Source: Pantoea sp. A4 (GTDB lineage Bacteria; Pseudomonadota; Gammaproteobacteria; Enterobacterales; Enterobacteriaceae). From it: DNA of 64,000 nucleotides. The position numbers and the translations under genes are program-made. How positions within the stretch are numbered: position 1 is the first letter of the stretch; the number at the start of each line of letters is the position of its first letter. Shown piece after piece: positions 51,638 through 59,330 of this stretch. The notes under the pieces were generated by a model. That model did not search any database. It was not told the origin of the DNA and worked only from the letters and a program-made list of their open reading frames with translations. Location: contig NZ_ALXE01000020.1 of assembly GCF_000295955.2 (NCBI RefSeq), positions 62,001 to 126,000 on the forward strand, written 5' to 3'.

Positions 51638-52927
51638 ATGAACAGCAAAGTTCGTGGTAGCGCATTGTGCGCAGTGGCCGTCATGGTTTCCGCTCTGATT
51701 GCACAACAGGCGCTGGCTGATATGCCTCAGCCCGCTAATCAGCCGCATCCGCAGATGCAAGGTCAGGGTAAAGACGGGCAGCATAAGTGGGCACCGCCAC
51801 CGCAGCCGGTAAAAGTATTGCCTGATAATCGCGTGGTGTTTACGCTGCGTGCACCGCAGGCCAGTCAGGTTGAAGTACAAGGTGCCTGGCCGGGCGGAGC
51901 GCAGGGCGATAGCCACGTAGCGCTGAATAAAGATAAGCAAGGGCTCTGGAGTGTTACCGTGGGGCCGCTGGCATCAAACATCTGGAACTATCAGTTCATC
52001 GTGGATGGCGTGAAAGCGCAGGCAGAGTTTGGCCGTAAATCTCCGGCTACGGGTCTGCCAAAAGATGAATTCGCGATACCTGGTGATAAAGCTGATGACT
52101 TCATCCCACACGGCGCGGCGCGGGGGAGTATTACTTACACCTCGGTTCCATTCATGGATAGCCAGAAACGCTTCACGGTGTATACTCCACCAGGTTATTA
52201 CAGCAGCGATGAACGCTATCCGGTGCTGTATTTGACAATGGGTGGTGCGCATGATGGGTCACGCGATAATGAAGACAGCTTTGTGTTTAATCTGCTGGAC
52301 AACATGATTGCGTCACACCGTATCAAGCCGATGATTGTGGTTATTCTTGACCCGGATGCGCCAGGTGGCAGCTCATTGGGTAACTCGAAGTTCCACGGTG
52401 GTGGCAATGAAACCGACCCGAGTTACGTTACAGCAGCACAAACCATTGTTGATAATATCGTGCCGTTTATCGATAAATCCTTCCGTACCGAGGCCGATCG
52501 CGAACATCGCGCCATTGGCGGCTTTTCTTCGCCGGGTGCGCAAGGGTTCCTGGCTGGTGCACGTAATCCACAAACATTCGCCACCATTGGCACCTTCAGC
52601 GGCGGTTTCCCAACCTGGCCGGGCGTGGGAAAACAGATTGAAAGCAAATTGCACTACAGCCACTACACCGGTCCCGATCTGAATCGCGTACCCGATATGG
52701 AGAAGCTTGGCGCGTATATCCCGCAGCTGAATGCTGATGCGAAAATGAAGCTGGTATTTATGAGCGTAGGAAGCGATGAGCCATTAATTCAAACCTTTGA
52801 TCTCATGAAAACCTTCCTTGATAAGCGTGGTGTGAAATATCACGCGATAGTGGAACCTGGTGAAATTCATGATGCCAGCAATATCCGTGTCTCGCTGCGT
52901 AATTTCCTGCCGTTGCTGTTTAAATAA
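51638..52927 (+). CDS. Periplasmic esterase, enterobactin-esterase (IroE/Fes) related
   Basis: 429 aa. Signal peptide residues 1-27 (AVAVMVSALIAQQALA), a low-complexity Pro/Gln segment, an N-terminal beta-sandwich (VFTLRAPQASQVEVQG; NYQFIVDG), then an alpha/beta-hydrolase of the esterase D/Fes type (YTPPGYYSSDERYPVLYLTMGG). The nucleophile is likely Ser297 in GGFSSPG, where the second Gly of the usual GxSxG is not kept. His411 in GEIHDASNIR ends the triad. Downstream is a TonB receptor and upstream a Fur box, so it probably cuts an imported catecholate siderophore ester in the periplasm to free iron. Confidence 0.85.
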   Translation: MNSKVRGSALCAVAVMVSALIAQQALADMPQPANQPHPQMQGQGKDGQHKWAPPPQPVKVLPDNRVVFTLRAPQASQVEVQGAWPGGAQGDSHVALNKDKQGLWSVTVGPLASNIWNYQFIVDGVKAQAEFGRKSPATGLPKDEFAIPGDKADDFIPHGAARGSITYTSVPFMDSQKRFTVYTPPGYYSSDERYPVLYLTMGGAHDGSRDNEDSFVFNLLDNMIASHRIKPMIVVILDPDAPGGSSLGNSKFHGGGNETDPSYVTAAQTIVDNIVPFIDKSFRTEADREHRAIGGFSSPGAQGFLAGARNPQTFATIGTFSGGFPTWPGVGKQIESKLHYSHYTGPDLNRVPDMEKLGAYIPQLNADAKMKLVFMSVGSDEPLIQTFDLMKTFLDKRGVKYHAIVEPGEIHDASNIRVSLRNFLPLLFK

Positions 52928-52937
52928 CTAAAAATAA

Positions 52938-52966
52938 TTAAGCCTGCCCGCGCAGGCTTAAACTTT
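52938..52966 (+). terminator. Terminator between esterase and CirA-like receptor
   Basis: Stem TTAAGCCTGC / GCAGGCTTAA with CCGC loop, then ACTTTATTA. It splits the two iron genes into separate or attenuated transcripts. Confidence 0.8.
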
Positions 52967-53044
52967 ATTACCCACTCGCAATCAACTGCGTTATTGGGTG
53001 GTGCACCCGTAACCTAAAATTTAATTACACCTCGAGAATAGATT

Positions 53045-55048
53045 ATGTTGAGAAAATCTGCACAGGGATCCCCGCGTCTTTCACCTCTGTCCTTCGCTAT
53101 TATCATGGGATTAACCGCGCTTCCCGCCCACGCCGATGACCAGCTGACAGACCTTAGCAACGATAAAGATCAGGATACCATGACGGTGACGGCGTCAGGT
53201 TTCCATGAGGATGTCACCAAAGCGGCGGCTTCGGTCACGGTGATCAGCAATAAAACCCTGCATTCACGCGCTTACTACACGGTGCTGGATGTATTACGCG
53301 ATGTGCCTGGCGTCTATGTGACAGGCGGCGTGGGGTCGGAAGAGATCACCATGCGCGGCATGGCAAGTGACTACACGCTCCTGTTAGTCGATGGAAAGAA
53401 GGTGGATATGCGTGAGAGTGAATCTGAAACCACCACCACGGGATATCAGTTTTTGCCAGGTATTGAGGCCATTGATCATATTGAAGTGATTCGCGGCCCC
53501 GCGTCATCGCTGTATGGTTCTGATGCGATTGGCGGGGTGATCAATATCATCACTAAAAAATCGAATCGCCAAACGTGGCATGGATCGGTGACTGCGGGCT
53601 CAATGATCCAGGAGCACAGTCGTTCTGGCGATGTTAATCAAACCAGTATGCATCTTGATGGCCCCTTAATTAAAGATCAGCTCAGTATGAAACTGGATGG
53701 GACTTTCCAGCAGAGAAATGAAGATAACTATGACGGTGGAGCAGCAAAGCGAAAATTACTCAACGGTGGGGTCGGTTTTACCTGGACACCGGACGTCGAT
53801 AATATCATCGACTTTGATGTGACCCGCGCGTTGCAGGAGCAGCTCGCAACCACTAAAACGTCGGGTGGTATTACGAATCATACCTATACGCGTACCAACT
53901 ACACGCTGAGCCATAAAGGTTATTACGGCATTCTGGAAACCAGCTCTTACGCACAGATCGAAGATTCAACTAATTCCAGCAGCAACATTACCGGGCGCAA
54001 TACCACGCTTAATACCATTGATAAACTCTACCTCGGTGACAGCCACACCCTCTCTGTGGGGGCCATGTTCCTGAATGAGACCATAAAAGACGCCAACAAT
54101 GTGATTAAGGTGGACAGTGGCGATCCGGCGTCAAAGCTGGATCGTAATAGCTGGGCGTTAACGGCTGAGGACCGCTGGAACATTATTGATCCGTTTGATT
54201 TAGTGCCAGCGATTCGCCTGGATGAAAATGAAAAGTTTGGCTCGCACGTCACGCCGAAACTTTATGGCGTCTGGAGCATTAATCCGCAATGGACAGCCAA
54301 AGGAGGGATTTCGGGTGGCTATAAAAACCCAACGCTCCGCCAGTCGGCCTCCAACTGGGCTGACTCGGCCGGGTCCGGTCATCGTGATGGTGTGAGTATT
54401 GGTAATCCCGATCTTAAACCGGAAACCAGCACCAACTATGAGCTGTCACTTAACTGGGATGCCGGTGATATCAAAGCGGGTGTGACCGGGTTTTACAGCA
54501 AATTCAGGAATAAAATTGAGTTAGAGACGTTGTGTACCGGCGATGCCGGATCTTATGCCTGCGACTATAATGGCGAAAAATATGATTTTGTCTCCTCGTA
54601 CTACAACGTCAGCAAGGCGATGATGCGTGGTATTGAAAGCACCTTTGCATGGGACATTCTCAGTAACCTGCACTTGAATACGTCTTACACCTATACCGAA
54701 ACCAAACAGCAGTCAGGCGAATATGCTGGCCAGCCTCTGAACCAGCAACCGAAGCATTTGATCAGCGCGCGACTGGATTATGATTTCTCGCAGGATATTA
54801 GCCCGTGGATGCGCGTTTACTATCGTGGCAAAACGTCTGAGCACTATGCCGGTAACTCGCGTTCAATGATGACCGAAGGATATCCAGCTTACACGCTGGT
54901 GGATTTAGGGGTAAACGTTAAGCTGACGCCAAAAGTAAACCTCAATACCAGCGTCTCCAACCTGTTTGACAAGTATATTGACAGTGACACCTATGGCGGT
55001 AACGTCGATGGCCGTCGCTACAATGTCAGCCTGACTTATAATTTCTGA
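53045..55048 (+). CDS. TonB-dependent receptor, CirA-like (catecholate type)
   Basis: 667 aa. Signal peptide to about residue 30 (LPAHADDQ), TonB-box-like TMTVTASG, plug with DVPGVYVTGGVGSEEITMRG and VIRGPASSLYGSDAIGGVINI, 22-strand barrel ending SLTYNF with terminal Phe. Similar in size and plug motifs to CirA, a receptor for catecholate siderophores and breakdown products. Function fits the esterase 117 bp upstream. The stop overlaps the convergent kinase gene end by 13 bp. Confidence 0.86.
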   Translation: MLRKSAQGSPRLSPLSFAIIMGLTALPAHADDQLTDLSNDKDQDTMTVTASGFHEDVTKAAASVTVISNKTLHSRAYYTVLDVLRDVPGVYVTGGVGSEEITMRGMASDYTLLLVDGKKVDMRESESETTTTGYQFLPGIEAIDHIEVIRGPASSLYGSDAIGGVINIITKKSNRQTWHGSVTAGSMIQEHSRSGDVNQTSMHLDGPLIKDQLSMKLDGTFQQRNEDNYDGGAAKRKLLNGGVGFTWTPDVDNIIDFDVTRALQEQLATTKTSGGITNHTYTRTNYTLSHKGYYGILETSSYAQIEDSTNSSSNITGRNTTLNTIDKLYLGDSHTLSVGAMFLNETIKDANNVIKVDSGDPASKLDRNSWALTAEDRWNIIDPFDLVPAIRLDENEKFGSHVTPKLYGVWSINPQWTAKGGISGGYKNPTLRQSASNWADSAGSGHRDGVSIGNPDLKPETSTNYELSLNWDAGDIKAGVTGFYSKFRNKIELETLCTGDAGSYACDYNGEKYDFVSSYYNVSKAMMRGIESTFAWDILSNLHLNTSYTYTETKQQSGEYAGQPLNQQPKHLISARLDYDFSQDISPWMRVYYRGKTSEHYAGNSRSMMTEGYPAYTLVDLGVNVKLTPKVNLNTSVSNLFDKYIDSDTYGGNVDGRRYNVSLTYNF

Positions 55049-56367
55049 GGACTTGTTTCGCCCTGGCGTGCCAGGGTGATTCGTGCAGTCAACCCCTGCG
55101 GAAAGCGATTGAACAGCTCAAGCTTCCCACCGTGCAAACGGGCGATATCACTGACAATCGCTAATCCCAAACCTGCGCCGCCCCGGTTTTGTTGCCGGGC
55201 GGCATCGATGCGATAAAACGGTTCTGTCACTTTTTGCAGCAAGCCTGCAGGAATGCCTGGACCATTATCGCTAACCTCAATCAACGTCAGTTGTTCGGTT
55301 TGCCAACTCTCTACCGTTATTCTTGTGGCGACTACGGCGGCGTTATCGATCAAATTGGTCAATGCACGCTGTACGGCATCGGGTTTACACCACAGAGTAA
55401 GGGGGTCCGCAGATTGATAACTCACCTGAATACCTGCATCTTCATAATCATCGCAGAGGGTGGTAATCATTGAATCCAGATCGCACCATTCGGCCGATTC
55501 GCCATCGGAGCCGGTTTTAATAAACGACAGCGCACTGCCAATCAGCTTATTCATCAGGTCGATATCGCGGACTAATTTCTCTCGTACGCGAGTGGGCTCC
55601 GTATCCTCAAGACATAAGCGCATCCGAGTGAGCGGGGTACGCAAGTCGTGGCTGATCGCGGCCAACATACGGCTTCGGCTGTGCATCTGTTCGGCGATGC
55701 GTTCCTGCATCAGATTCAGCGTATGGGCAACTTTACGGATCTCTGTCGGGCCTTCTTCTTTCACTGGCATCAACGTCAGTTCACGTCCAAAGGCATCAGC
55801 ATGGCGTGAGATTTCTCGTAGCGGGCTGATGACGCGGGCAATCGCCCAGACTGACATCACCACAATCCCGGTGAACAGGAACACCATTGCGCATAGTGTA
55901 GGAAAAGTTAAGCGCGTCGGTTCCCGGCCCATGTTGTCTATCATCGCGATCAATTGGCGATCACCAAGAGAAACCCGTACCTGGATGTCCTTACGCGGAT
56001 TCTGCGCATTACAGGACGCTACGCTGACCTGCTGCTGGCCGCCCAATTCCCAGCGCAGCGTTTTGGCTAAATCCCAGGTATTAAATGTTTCGCTGGTGCA
56101 GATGGGTGGCTGGGTTGCCAGCGCATAATGCAACCCGGCATCACTCTGTGACGCAGCCAGAATGGCTGGACGATAGGCTTCAGGGGTGTGATTGAGGATT
56201 TTTACCAGGCTGGCAATGCGATAGGTGGGCTGCCAGGGCCACGGCGGGCCTGGTGGGCCTTTCGGAATAAACAACAGCGTGCTTAATGCGGTGAAAGTGA
56301 TGAGGGTGGAACAGCCAATAATGAGCAGAATCTGACCGAGCATGGTAGAGAAAAAGCGGCGCATCAT
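55036..56367 (-). CDS. Sensor histidine kinase (EnvZ/PmrB-like layout)
   Basis: 443 aa. Two membrane helices (near residues 10-33 and 160-180) enclose a ~125-residue periplasmic sensor domain with Cys residues (PPICTSE; VASCNAQ). Then HAMP, HisKA AAISHDLRTPLTRMRL with the phospho-His, and HATPase with NLIDNAAVVA, DNGPGIP and GGAGLGLAIV. It partners with the regulator whose gene overlaps it by 4 bp. Position next to iron uptake genes suggests sensing iron, a siderophore or envelope stress; the signal is unknown. Confidence 0.88.
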   Translation of the reverse strand: MMRRFFSTMLGQILLIIGCSTLITFTALSTLLFIPKGPPGPPWPWQPTYRIASLVKILNHTPEAYRPAILAASQSDAGLHYALATQPPICTSETFNTWDLAKTLRWELGGQQQVSVASCNAQNPRKDIQVRVSLGDRQLIAMIDNMGREPTRLTFPTLCAMVFLFTGIVVMSVWAIARVISPLREISRHADAFGRELTLMPVKEEGPTEIRKVAHTLNLMQERIAEQMHSRSRMLAAISHDLRTPLTRMRLCLEDTEPTRVREKLVRDIDLMNKLIGSALSFIKTGSDGESAEWCDLDSMITTLCDDYEDAGIQVSYQSADPLTLWCKPDAVQRALTNLIDNAAVVATRITVESWQTEQLTLIEVSDNGPGIPAGLLQKVTEPFYRIDAARQQNRGGAGLGLAIVSDIARLHGGKLELFNRFPQGLTARITLARQGETSPQKL

Positions 56368-57086
56368 AGCCCTCTGACTTCCGGCCTGAAAAGATAACCG
56401 TTGTTGCGGAAAGTCTGGATCAACTCTTCTTTCATATCGTCAAACACCAGCTTACGCCGCAATCGACTAATTAACAGGTCAACCGAACGCATAGAAGCGG
56501 CGCTGCCATTCTCACCTCGCATCAAATCGATAAGATCTTCACGCGACAGCACTTTTTTCCCGTTTTGACACAGCACCAGCAGCAGATCCGTTTCACCTGC
56601 GGTTAATGATTTACGTATGCCCGTTGGGCCGTGTAGATAACGGCGCAGCGGATAAAACGTGCAGTTAGCAAAATGGATAACGTGCTCGCCGCCTGTTTTC
56701 ACTGCTGCTTGCTCTGCTCCGTTCACACGACGTAATACGGCCCGAATACGTGCCAGCAACACGCTGAGATCAAAAGGCTTAGCAACATAGTCATCAGCAC
56801 CCAACTCCAGCCCGACAACGTTATCAATCGGATCGTCAAGCGCGGTCACCATAATAATTGGCGGGCAGTAACCTCCACGCAGACGACGGCATAAATCCAG
56901 GCCACTCTCTCCCGGTAGCATGATATCCAGCAGAATCAGGTCAGCTTTATGACTTTTCAGCCACTGTTGTGCGGATTCAGCAGATTCGCAGGCAACGACA
57001 TGATAGCCATTGTTCATCAAGTAGTTTGCCATTGGGGTGCTGATATCAGGATCGTCTTCCACCAGCAGTAGCGTTGCGTCATTCAT
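56364..57086 (-). CDS. OmpR/PhoB-family response regulator
   Basis: 240 aa from the ATG at 57086, which gives MNDATLLLVEDDPDIS; the longer frame adds 24 atypical residues. Receiver: acidic pocket EDD, phospho-Asp in LILLDIMLPGESG, Lys in VAKPF. C-terminal winged helix with LTAGETDLLLVL and SVDLLISRLRRKL. Regulates unknown genes, perhaps the CirA-like receptor and esterase that converge on it. First gene of a two-gene operon with the kinase. Confidence 0.9.
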   Translation of the reverse strand: MNDATLLLVEDDPDISTPMANYLMNNGYHVVACESAESAQQWLKSHKADLILLDIMLPGESGLDLCRRLRGGYCPPIIMVTALDDPIDNVVGLELGADDYVAKPFDLSVLLARIRAVLRRVNGAEQAAVKTGGEHVIHFANCTFYPLRRYLHGPTGIRKSLTAGETDLLLVLCQNGKKVLSREDLIDLMRGENGSAASMRSVDLLISRLRRKLVFDDMKEELIQTFRNNGYLFRPEVRGL

Positions 57087-57311
57087 GGATAAGCCAGGTA
57101 AATCAAGAGGTAAGCTTTGACGATTGTACCAGTTATTGATAATGAGAGGCGTTTGCAAAAAAGGATTTTCCGATCGGATTCTGTAAAAAATCCGTATTGA
57201 TCAACGATGAATCATTCGCGGGATTGAATCTGATAATGGAAAAAACGGCCATTCCGCGCGTGCTGACGCTGATACCTTCAGGTCATTTCATGCAGCAATT
57301 TCCTGCTGTGC

Positions 57312-57593
57312 AGGTCGTTTATTGCAGCGGATTTAACCAGCGATGCGCAGCGGCAACGCATCGTGGCGGAACTGCTTGAGCGGATGGGGGGCTTTGTCGC
57401 GATTACCCCACCGACACCGCAGATCCATCTCAGCGGTGATATCGCGCTTCTCACCGGCGAAACCTGCAATGTCGTTCGACTGCTGAAAAGTGGAGAAAAG
57501 GCGCAACGGGTCGGTTTCTCCACGTTGGTCTGGCGATGCACTGCCAACGGCTGGTACCGACTGTTATCCCAACTCACCAGAGTTTTTCGCGGG
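57312..57593 (+). pseudogene. SnoaL/DUF4440-like gene remnant
   Basis: In one frame the DNA encodes FIAADLTSDAQRQRIVAELL, then LSGDIALLTGETCNVV and a C-terminal WYRLLSQLTRVFR, which has the look of the end of a SnoaL/NTF2-fold (DUF4440) protein. No ATG starts this frame; only the GTG at 57363 would give 94 residues. The DNA just upstream (57239-57310) codes in other frames. It is probably a truncated or frameshifted relic next to an insertion element. Confidence 0.45.
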
Positions 57594-57627
57594 AATCCCT
57601 TTCCTTTTAGATGGGGTGGAAGAGCGA

Positions 57628-57645
57628 AGCCCGCGCAAGCGGGCT
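57628..57645. repeat. Subterminal hairpin, left end of IS605-type element
   Basis: The perfect 7-bp stem AGCCCGC / GCGGGCT with GCAA loop overlaps the last codons of the tnpA relic. TnpA single-strand transposases recognise such end hairpins. Confidence 0.55.
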
Positions 57646-57985
57646 AATGAGAGCGGCTCTGTTGATCATTGTATTTCTTAATGACTTCAAGTGGCGCACC
57701 GCCCACGCTATCTGCGAAATAGGACGGCGACCAAAGCGCGTCTGACTTCCAGGCGGGCTTATGCAAACCGGGATTATGCCATTTCATCTTGCGACTGCTA
57801 ACCCCTTATAGGCTGTTAGCCCGCGTGCTGAACGTCACCTTCGGCGGGAAGTTAAACAGCATATGAACTTGATCCGCCCCCCCCGTTAAACGCCACTAAC
57901 TCGCACTTAAATGGCGCTTATGCATTACTATAAATTCTATCAATAGTTTCCAGATGTGCGGCGTTGAATACCGTCCCGCCCGATA
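57644..57985 (-). pseudogene. tnpA: IS200-like transposase tnpA, decayed
   Basis: On the minus strand the frame reads ADQVHMLFNFPPKVTFSTRA, then NSL, a TAA stop, GVSSRKMKWH, and ends SYFADSVGGAPLEVIKKYND. These are the HUH-like region and the C-terminal helix of IS200 Y1 transposases (the HxH-type motif has become QVH). The N-terminal third is scrambled over frames, and a run of eight C (57880s on the plus strand) marks one shift site. Clearly nonfunctional, so the element could move only with TnpA supplied elsewhere. Confidence 0.8.
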
Positions 57986-58043
57986 AGTAAACTTCATAAA
58001 CTCACCTTGAATGATTCAATTTTGACCTGTAATTTAGCGCCCT

Positions 58044-59135
58044 ATGAGCATCCAGACCAAAACATTGTCAGTCAGGGTTAAAGACAAGCACGCCGCCGTA
58101 TTGCGGCAGATGGCCTTTGAGGTTAATCAGGTCTTTAATCTGGCAAATGAGTTAACCAGCGCGGCTTACAGCAACGCTGGCGCTTTTGGTGCGCAGGTTC
58201 CCAGATGGCTATCGGCGTTTGATGTTCAAAAACTGACGGCGGGGATTCAGAAAGCACGCGGCTATACCATTGGCAGCGCGACCGTACAGGAAGTGATCGC
58301 CGACCATGGCAAGGCACGGAAGCAGTGTAAACGTTCCCGGCTGAGCTGGCGTGTCACTGGTGGCGCTCGCCGTTCCCTGGGCTGGATCCCGTTTAAATCG
58401 CGGGCGGCGCAGTGGCAGAACGGCTGCGTGAAGTTCGCGGGCCACTATTTTAAGGTCTGGGACAGCTACGGTCTGGCAGGTTACACCTTCCGCGCGGGGA
58501 GCTTTTCAGAAGACAGCCGGGGGCGCTGGTATTTCAATATCTGCGTGCAGGTCGATACCGCGTCGACCACCGGCACAACTGCTGTTGGTATAGACCTGGG
58601 ATTAAAAGACTACGCCACCCCGTCAGAGGGTGAAGCGCTGGTTGCAGGGCGTTTCTATCGCGACCTGGAGCCCGCGTTAGGCAAGGCGCAGCGGGCAGGC
58701 AAGAAAGCCCGTGTCCGCGCCATTCATGCAAAAATCAAGAACCGCCGCAAAGATGCCCTGCACAAGTACAGCACGGCGCTGGTAAACCGCCATGCGGCAA
58801 TCTTCGTGGGCGACGTGAGCAGCAGCCAGTTAGCCAAAACCAGAATGGCGAAGAGCGTTCTGGACGCTGGCTGGGCGATGCTCAAAACACAACTGGAATA
58901 CAAAGCGATTGCGCGGTCAGTGGTGTTTGAAGTGGTCAACGAAAAGTATTCCACCCAGGCGTGTTCGTGTTGCGGGGCTATCTCCGCTAACAGTCCGAAA
59001 GGTAGAGCAGGCCTGCGAATAAGAGAATGGACTTGTTGTGAGTGCGGAACCACTCATGACCGCGACGTAAACGCCGCAAAGAACATACTCGCGGCAGGAC
59101 ATTGCCGTCTGGAAGCAGGAATCCTTGCCCTTTAG
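58044..59135 (+). CDS. tnpB: TnpB RNA-guided nuclease-like protein of IS605-type element
   Basis: 363 aa, uninterrupted. N-terminal beta-barrel and helical recognition part, then RuvC-I GIDLGLKDYATP with Asp, a zinc ribbon (CSCCG ... CCECG) and RuvC-III THDRDVNAAKNIL with Asp. At the RuvC-II position the common vvEdL motif is IFVGDVSSSQLAKTRMAKSV, so the canonical Glu is Gly. This VGDVSS form is, as I recall, a large TnpB branch with a shifted glutamate; here Glu in FEVVNEKYSTQ may serve. TnpB uses an omega-RNA from its own 3' end to cut sites where the element is missing. Confidence 0.88.
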   Translation: MSIQTKTLSVRVKDKHAAVLRQMAFEVNQVFNLANELTSAAYSNAGAFGAQVPRWLSAFDVQKLTAGIQKARGYTIGSATVQEVIADHGKARKQCKRSRLSWRVTGGARRSLGWIPFKSRAAQWQNGCVKFAGHYFKVWDSYGLAGYTFRAGSFSEDSRGRWYFNICVQVDTASTTGTTAVGIDLGLKDYATPSEGEALVAGRFYRDLEPALGKAQRAGKKARVRAIHAKIKNRRKDALHKYSTALVNRHAAIFVGDVSSSQLAKTRMAKSVLDAGWAMLKTQLEYKAIARSVVFEVVNEKYSTQACSCCGAISANSPKGRAGLRIREWTCCECGTTHDRDVNAAKNILAAGHCRLEAGILAL

Positions 59136-59170
59136 GGCGGGGAGGATGTCAAAACTGACTTCGGTAACCG
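59000..59170 (+). ncRNA. Predicted omega-RNA at the 3' end of tnpB
   Basis: In IS605 elements the omega-RNA covers the end of tnpB and the right element end, and its guide is the DNA next to that end. Here the scaffold would run over the tnpB tail and GGGCGGGGAGG, end at GGATGTCAA (59152), and be followed by a guide from about 59153 (ACTGACTTCGGTAACC). Position is by analogy only; no fold was computed. Confidence 0.4.
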
Positions 59171-59284
59171 GGGATGTGTGAATTTAGATATATCGTGTTA
59201 ATAGATATATCTCATTGAGTGTCTGCAATTGGAGATCGGGCGCACAATTTATGATCAAAGCCGTAAATTGCTGTGGGGAAGGCG

Positions 59285-59315
59285 GCAGAAAAAAACCGCC
59301 CAGCAGGGGCGGTTT
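59285..59315 (-). terminator. Rho-independent terminator of FepA-like receptor gene
   Basis: On the minus strand a stem AAACCGCC / GGCGGTTT with a 7-nt loop is followed by a run of T (complement of AAAAAAA at 59289-59295), 16 bp after the receptor stop. The gap 59171-59284 holds no gene. Confidence 0.88.
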
Positions 59316-59330
59316 ATCATAGGTTATTGA

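Larger units (their letters stand above)
57605..59155. mobile_element. IS200/IS605-type element with decayed tnpA and intact tnpB
   Basis: Contains a minus-strand tnpA relic and a plus-strand tnpB in divergent order, as in IS605. The left part has the subterminal hairpin AGCCCGC-GCAA-GCGGGCT at 57628-57645. The right end is near GGATGTCAA at 59152, after the GGCGGGGAGG stretch. Exact ends cannot be fixed without related copies. The element inserted between the response regulator and the FepA-like receptor and may have removed part of the SnoaL-like gene. Confidence 0.7.

Noticed and set aside
57197-57379. 60-codon plus-strand frame beginning MINDESFAGL
   Set aside because: No family features; it lies in the degraded zone before the SnoaL-like remnant, in another frame.
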